This document shows, one piece after another, positions 62,969 through 64,000 of a DNA stretch of 64,000 bases. Under the pieces are notes generated by a model. That model did no database searches. It was given only the letters and a program-made list of their open reading frames with translations, and was not told the DNA's origin. This stretch comes from Mucilaginibacter inviolabilis (lineage in GTDB: Bacteria; Bacteroidota; Bacteroidia; Sphingobacteriales; Sphingobacteriaceae): contig NZ_JAANAT010000001.1 of NCBI RefSeq assembly GCF_011089895.1, positions 744,001 through 808,000 on the forward strand. The letters are read 5' to 3'. The position numbers were made by a program, and so were the translations under genes. Within the stretch, counting starts at the first letter, position 1. Each line of letters starts with the position of its first letter.

Positions 62969-63562
62969 ATGATTGTAGAAAATAAAGATGATAACACTTC
63001 AACTAAATACGATGGTATTTACAAGGAAGACATATCGTCTTTTGAGCATTTCTATAAAGTGAATTATAAAAAATTGCATTTGGTATCCTTCAGGTACACT
63101 AATGACCATGAACAGTCTGAAGAAATTGTTCACGATATTTTTCTTAAAATCTGGGACAATTTGGAATTACTATCTTCTATAAAAAATATTGAAGCGTACC
63201 TGTTTCGTTCGGTAGTCAATGCATCGCTTGATTTTATCAAAAAGTCGAAGAGAACAGTTTCATTACAGAAAACATTTCTCGAAAATTCCGAAACGATAGA
63301 ATGGGAAGAGAATAATTTTGATGAGCTGGAAAATCGTTTAAAACTAGTAGAAAAAGCAGTAGAACAATTACCGCCAATTTGTAAGAAAGTATTGCTGATG
63401 AGTAAATATGACAAACTTAAACAGCAAGAGATAGCAGATACCTTAAATATTTCTATAAAAACCGTCAAAAACCATTTGACCTATGGATATAAAAAAATCA
63501 AGGAATTTATAAATTCAAGTAAAACCTGGATTTTGATTTTTATTATAGTACTTTTTGGATGA
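62969..63562 (+). CDS. ECF sigma-70 factor, Bacteroidota family 1 type
   Basis: The 197-residue protein has region 2 with YKLHLVSFRYTNDHE-like and SEEIVHDIFLKIWDN segments and region 4 with QLPPICKKVLLMSKYDKLKQQEIADTLNIS and a KTVKNHLTYGYKKI recognition helix. This is the RpoE-like ECF type that pairs with FecR anti-sigma factors in Bacteroidota. Unusually, it ends in a hydrophobic tail WILIFIIVLFG that could tether it to the membrane. The FecR-type gene starts 13 bases downstream, so the pair forms a surface-signalling unit. Confidence 0.92.
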   Translation: MIVENKDDNTSTKYDGIYKEDISSFEHFYKVNYKKLHLVSFRYTNDHEQSEEIVHDIFLKIWDNLELLSSIKNIEAYLFRSVVNASLDFIKKSKRTVSLQKTFLENSETIEWEENNFDELENRLKLVEKAVEQLPPICKKVLLMSKYDKLKQQEIADTLNISIKTVKNHLTYGYKKIKEFINSSKTWILIFIIVLFG

Positions 63563-63575
63563 TTTACAGTCATGT

Positions 63576-64000
63576 ATGCAGATGATGGAAAATAATTTCG
63601 ATAACGCCCCATATGAACTGATTGTAAACAGTTTTAGCAATTCACTTTCGCCCGGCGAGATGGAGGAATTGGAGGCTTGGTTAGCATTGTCGGCCGAAAA
63701 TGTAAAGCTTTATAATGAAATTGTTGCCATCAATCATGATCTGGATTCATTGGCTCATCAGAATCTTTTAAATACTGATGAATCATGGGTGAGATTTAAA
63801 AAGTTATCGGAGGATAGGAAAGTAGTAACCTTAACTAAGCACAATAACAGAAGTCGTATATTTTGGATTTCCTCTATCGCAGCAACATTAGTGGTAGCTC
63901 TAAGTATTGTCCTGGTAATGTGGCGCTCCCGAAATAATGATATTACTATTCTTCAAACAAAAGCAAACCAACATCTGAAAATAATTTTACCTGATGGGAG
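63576..64000 (+). CDS. FecR-family anti-sigma factor (3' end outside window)
   Basis: The frame starts at ATG 63576 (ATGs at 63582 and 63585 are alternatives) and is open at the window edge. The N-terminal part (EELEAWLALSAENVKLYNEI) is the DUF4880-like cytoplasmic sigma-binding segment. A membrane helix (IFWISSIAATLVVALSIVLVM) follows near residue 100. The final LKIILPDG is the start of the FecR core, with its VxLPDG motif. It would hold the ECF sigma factor inactive until a TonB-dependent outer-membrane receptor signals substrate. Such a receptor is expected just beyond the window. Confidence 0.88.
   Translation, partial: MQMMENNFDNAPYELIVNSFSNSLSPGEMEELEAWLALSAENVKLYNEIVAINHDLDSLAHQNLLNTDESWVRFKKLSEDRKVVTLTKHNNRSRIFWISSIAATLVVALSIVLVMWRSRNNDITILQTKANQHLKIILPDG

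Noticed and set aside
1-64000. CRISPR array, tRNA, rRNA, transposase or prophage genes
   Set aside because: No regularly spaced repeats, no tRNA-like cloverleaf with T-loop consensus, no transposase-type protein and no phage structural gene was recognised by reading; a tool-based scan could still find a weak one.

Overview
The window looks like a chromosome segment of a Sphingobacteriaceae bacterium (Bacteroidota), closest in style to Mucilaginibacter or Pedobacter. The reasons are: repeated TAnnTTTG-type -7 promoter boxes typical of the phylum; Bacteroidota-restricted families (DUF2723/GT117 membrane protein, RemB/Wzi-like barrel, DACNV-like sensor, ECF sigma factor followed by a FecR-type anti-sigma factor); many secreted glycoside hydrolases; and A+T-rich intergenic DNA. 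I saw no tRNA, rRNA, CRISPR array, transposase or phage gene. Species assignment is an inference from gene content only.

Layout. 1-7.9 kb: the end of an aquaporin gene, a hybrid histidine kinase, an outer-membrane barrel and a GT117-type membrane protein. 8.0-8.3 kb: a structured intergenic element with its own promoter; a second copy lies at 47.9-48.2 kb. 8.4-18.4 kb: a co-directional cluster with an HD-domain/Pycsar-effector-like membrane fusion, polyphosphate kinase 1, an SdiA-regulated-like lipoprotein, a PAP2 phosphatase, a large GAF-like protein and an Omp85-type barrel with a kinase-like N-terminal region. 18.7-19.9 kb: a convergent gene with a diadenylate-cyclase-like (DACNV-type) domain. 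20-23.4 kb: Crp/Fnr regulator, MFS transporter, SDR and DinB-type proteins. 23.5-30.4 kb: a TetR regulator and a three-gene RND efflux operon, with TetR-style palindromes on both sides of the regulator gene. 30.5-36.4 kb: alginate-lyase-like, GH20 and GH9 enzymes. 36.5-39 kb: small enzymes and hypothetical proteins. 39-45.2 kb: an alpha/beta hydrolase divergent from a LysR regulator, an M1 aminopeptidase and a DHA2 exporter. 45.4-47.8 kb: a GH127-type arabinofuranosidase. 48.3-52.8 kb: a probable hydroxyproline catabolic cluster (DapA-type deaminase, hydroxyproline epimerase, D-amino-acid oxidase-type enzyme) with an AraC regulator. 52.9-57.1 kb: two secreted carbohydrate-active proteins. 57.1-62.5 kb: AraC regulator, extra methionine aminopeptidase, NTF2-like protein, collagen-like secreted protein and ABC-F ATPase. 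63-64 kb: ECF sigma/FecR pair, probably the start of a polysaccharide-utilisation or TonB-dependent uptake locus that continues beyond the window.

The strongest candidate for something undescribed is the pair of roughly 270-base intergenic elements at about 7.99-8.29 kb and 47.94-48.22 kb. Each has a TATATTTG promoter box just upstream of a long hairpin. The stem differs in sequence between copies but stays paired, and a well-conserved 150-base downstream block is bounded by complementary ends. No coding capacity explains the conservation, so a small RNA family or a non-autonomous repeat are the main alternatives. Second are the nucleotide-signalling-like proteins around ppk1 (HD-PycTM fusion and DACNV-like protein) and the kinase-like/Omp85 fusion.
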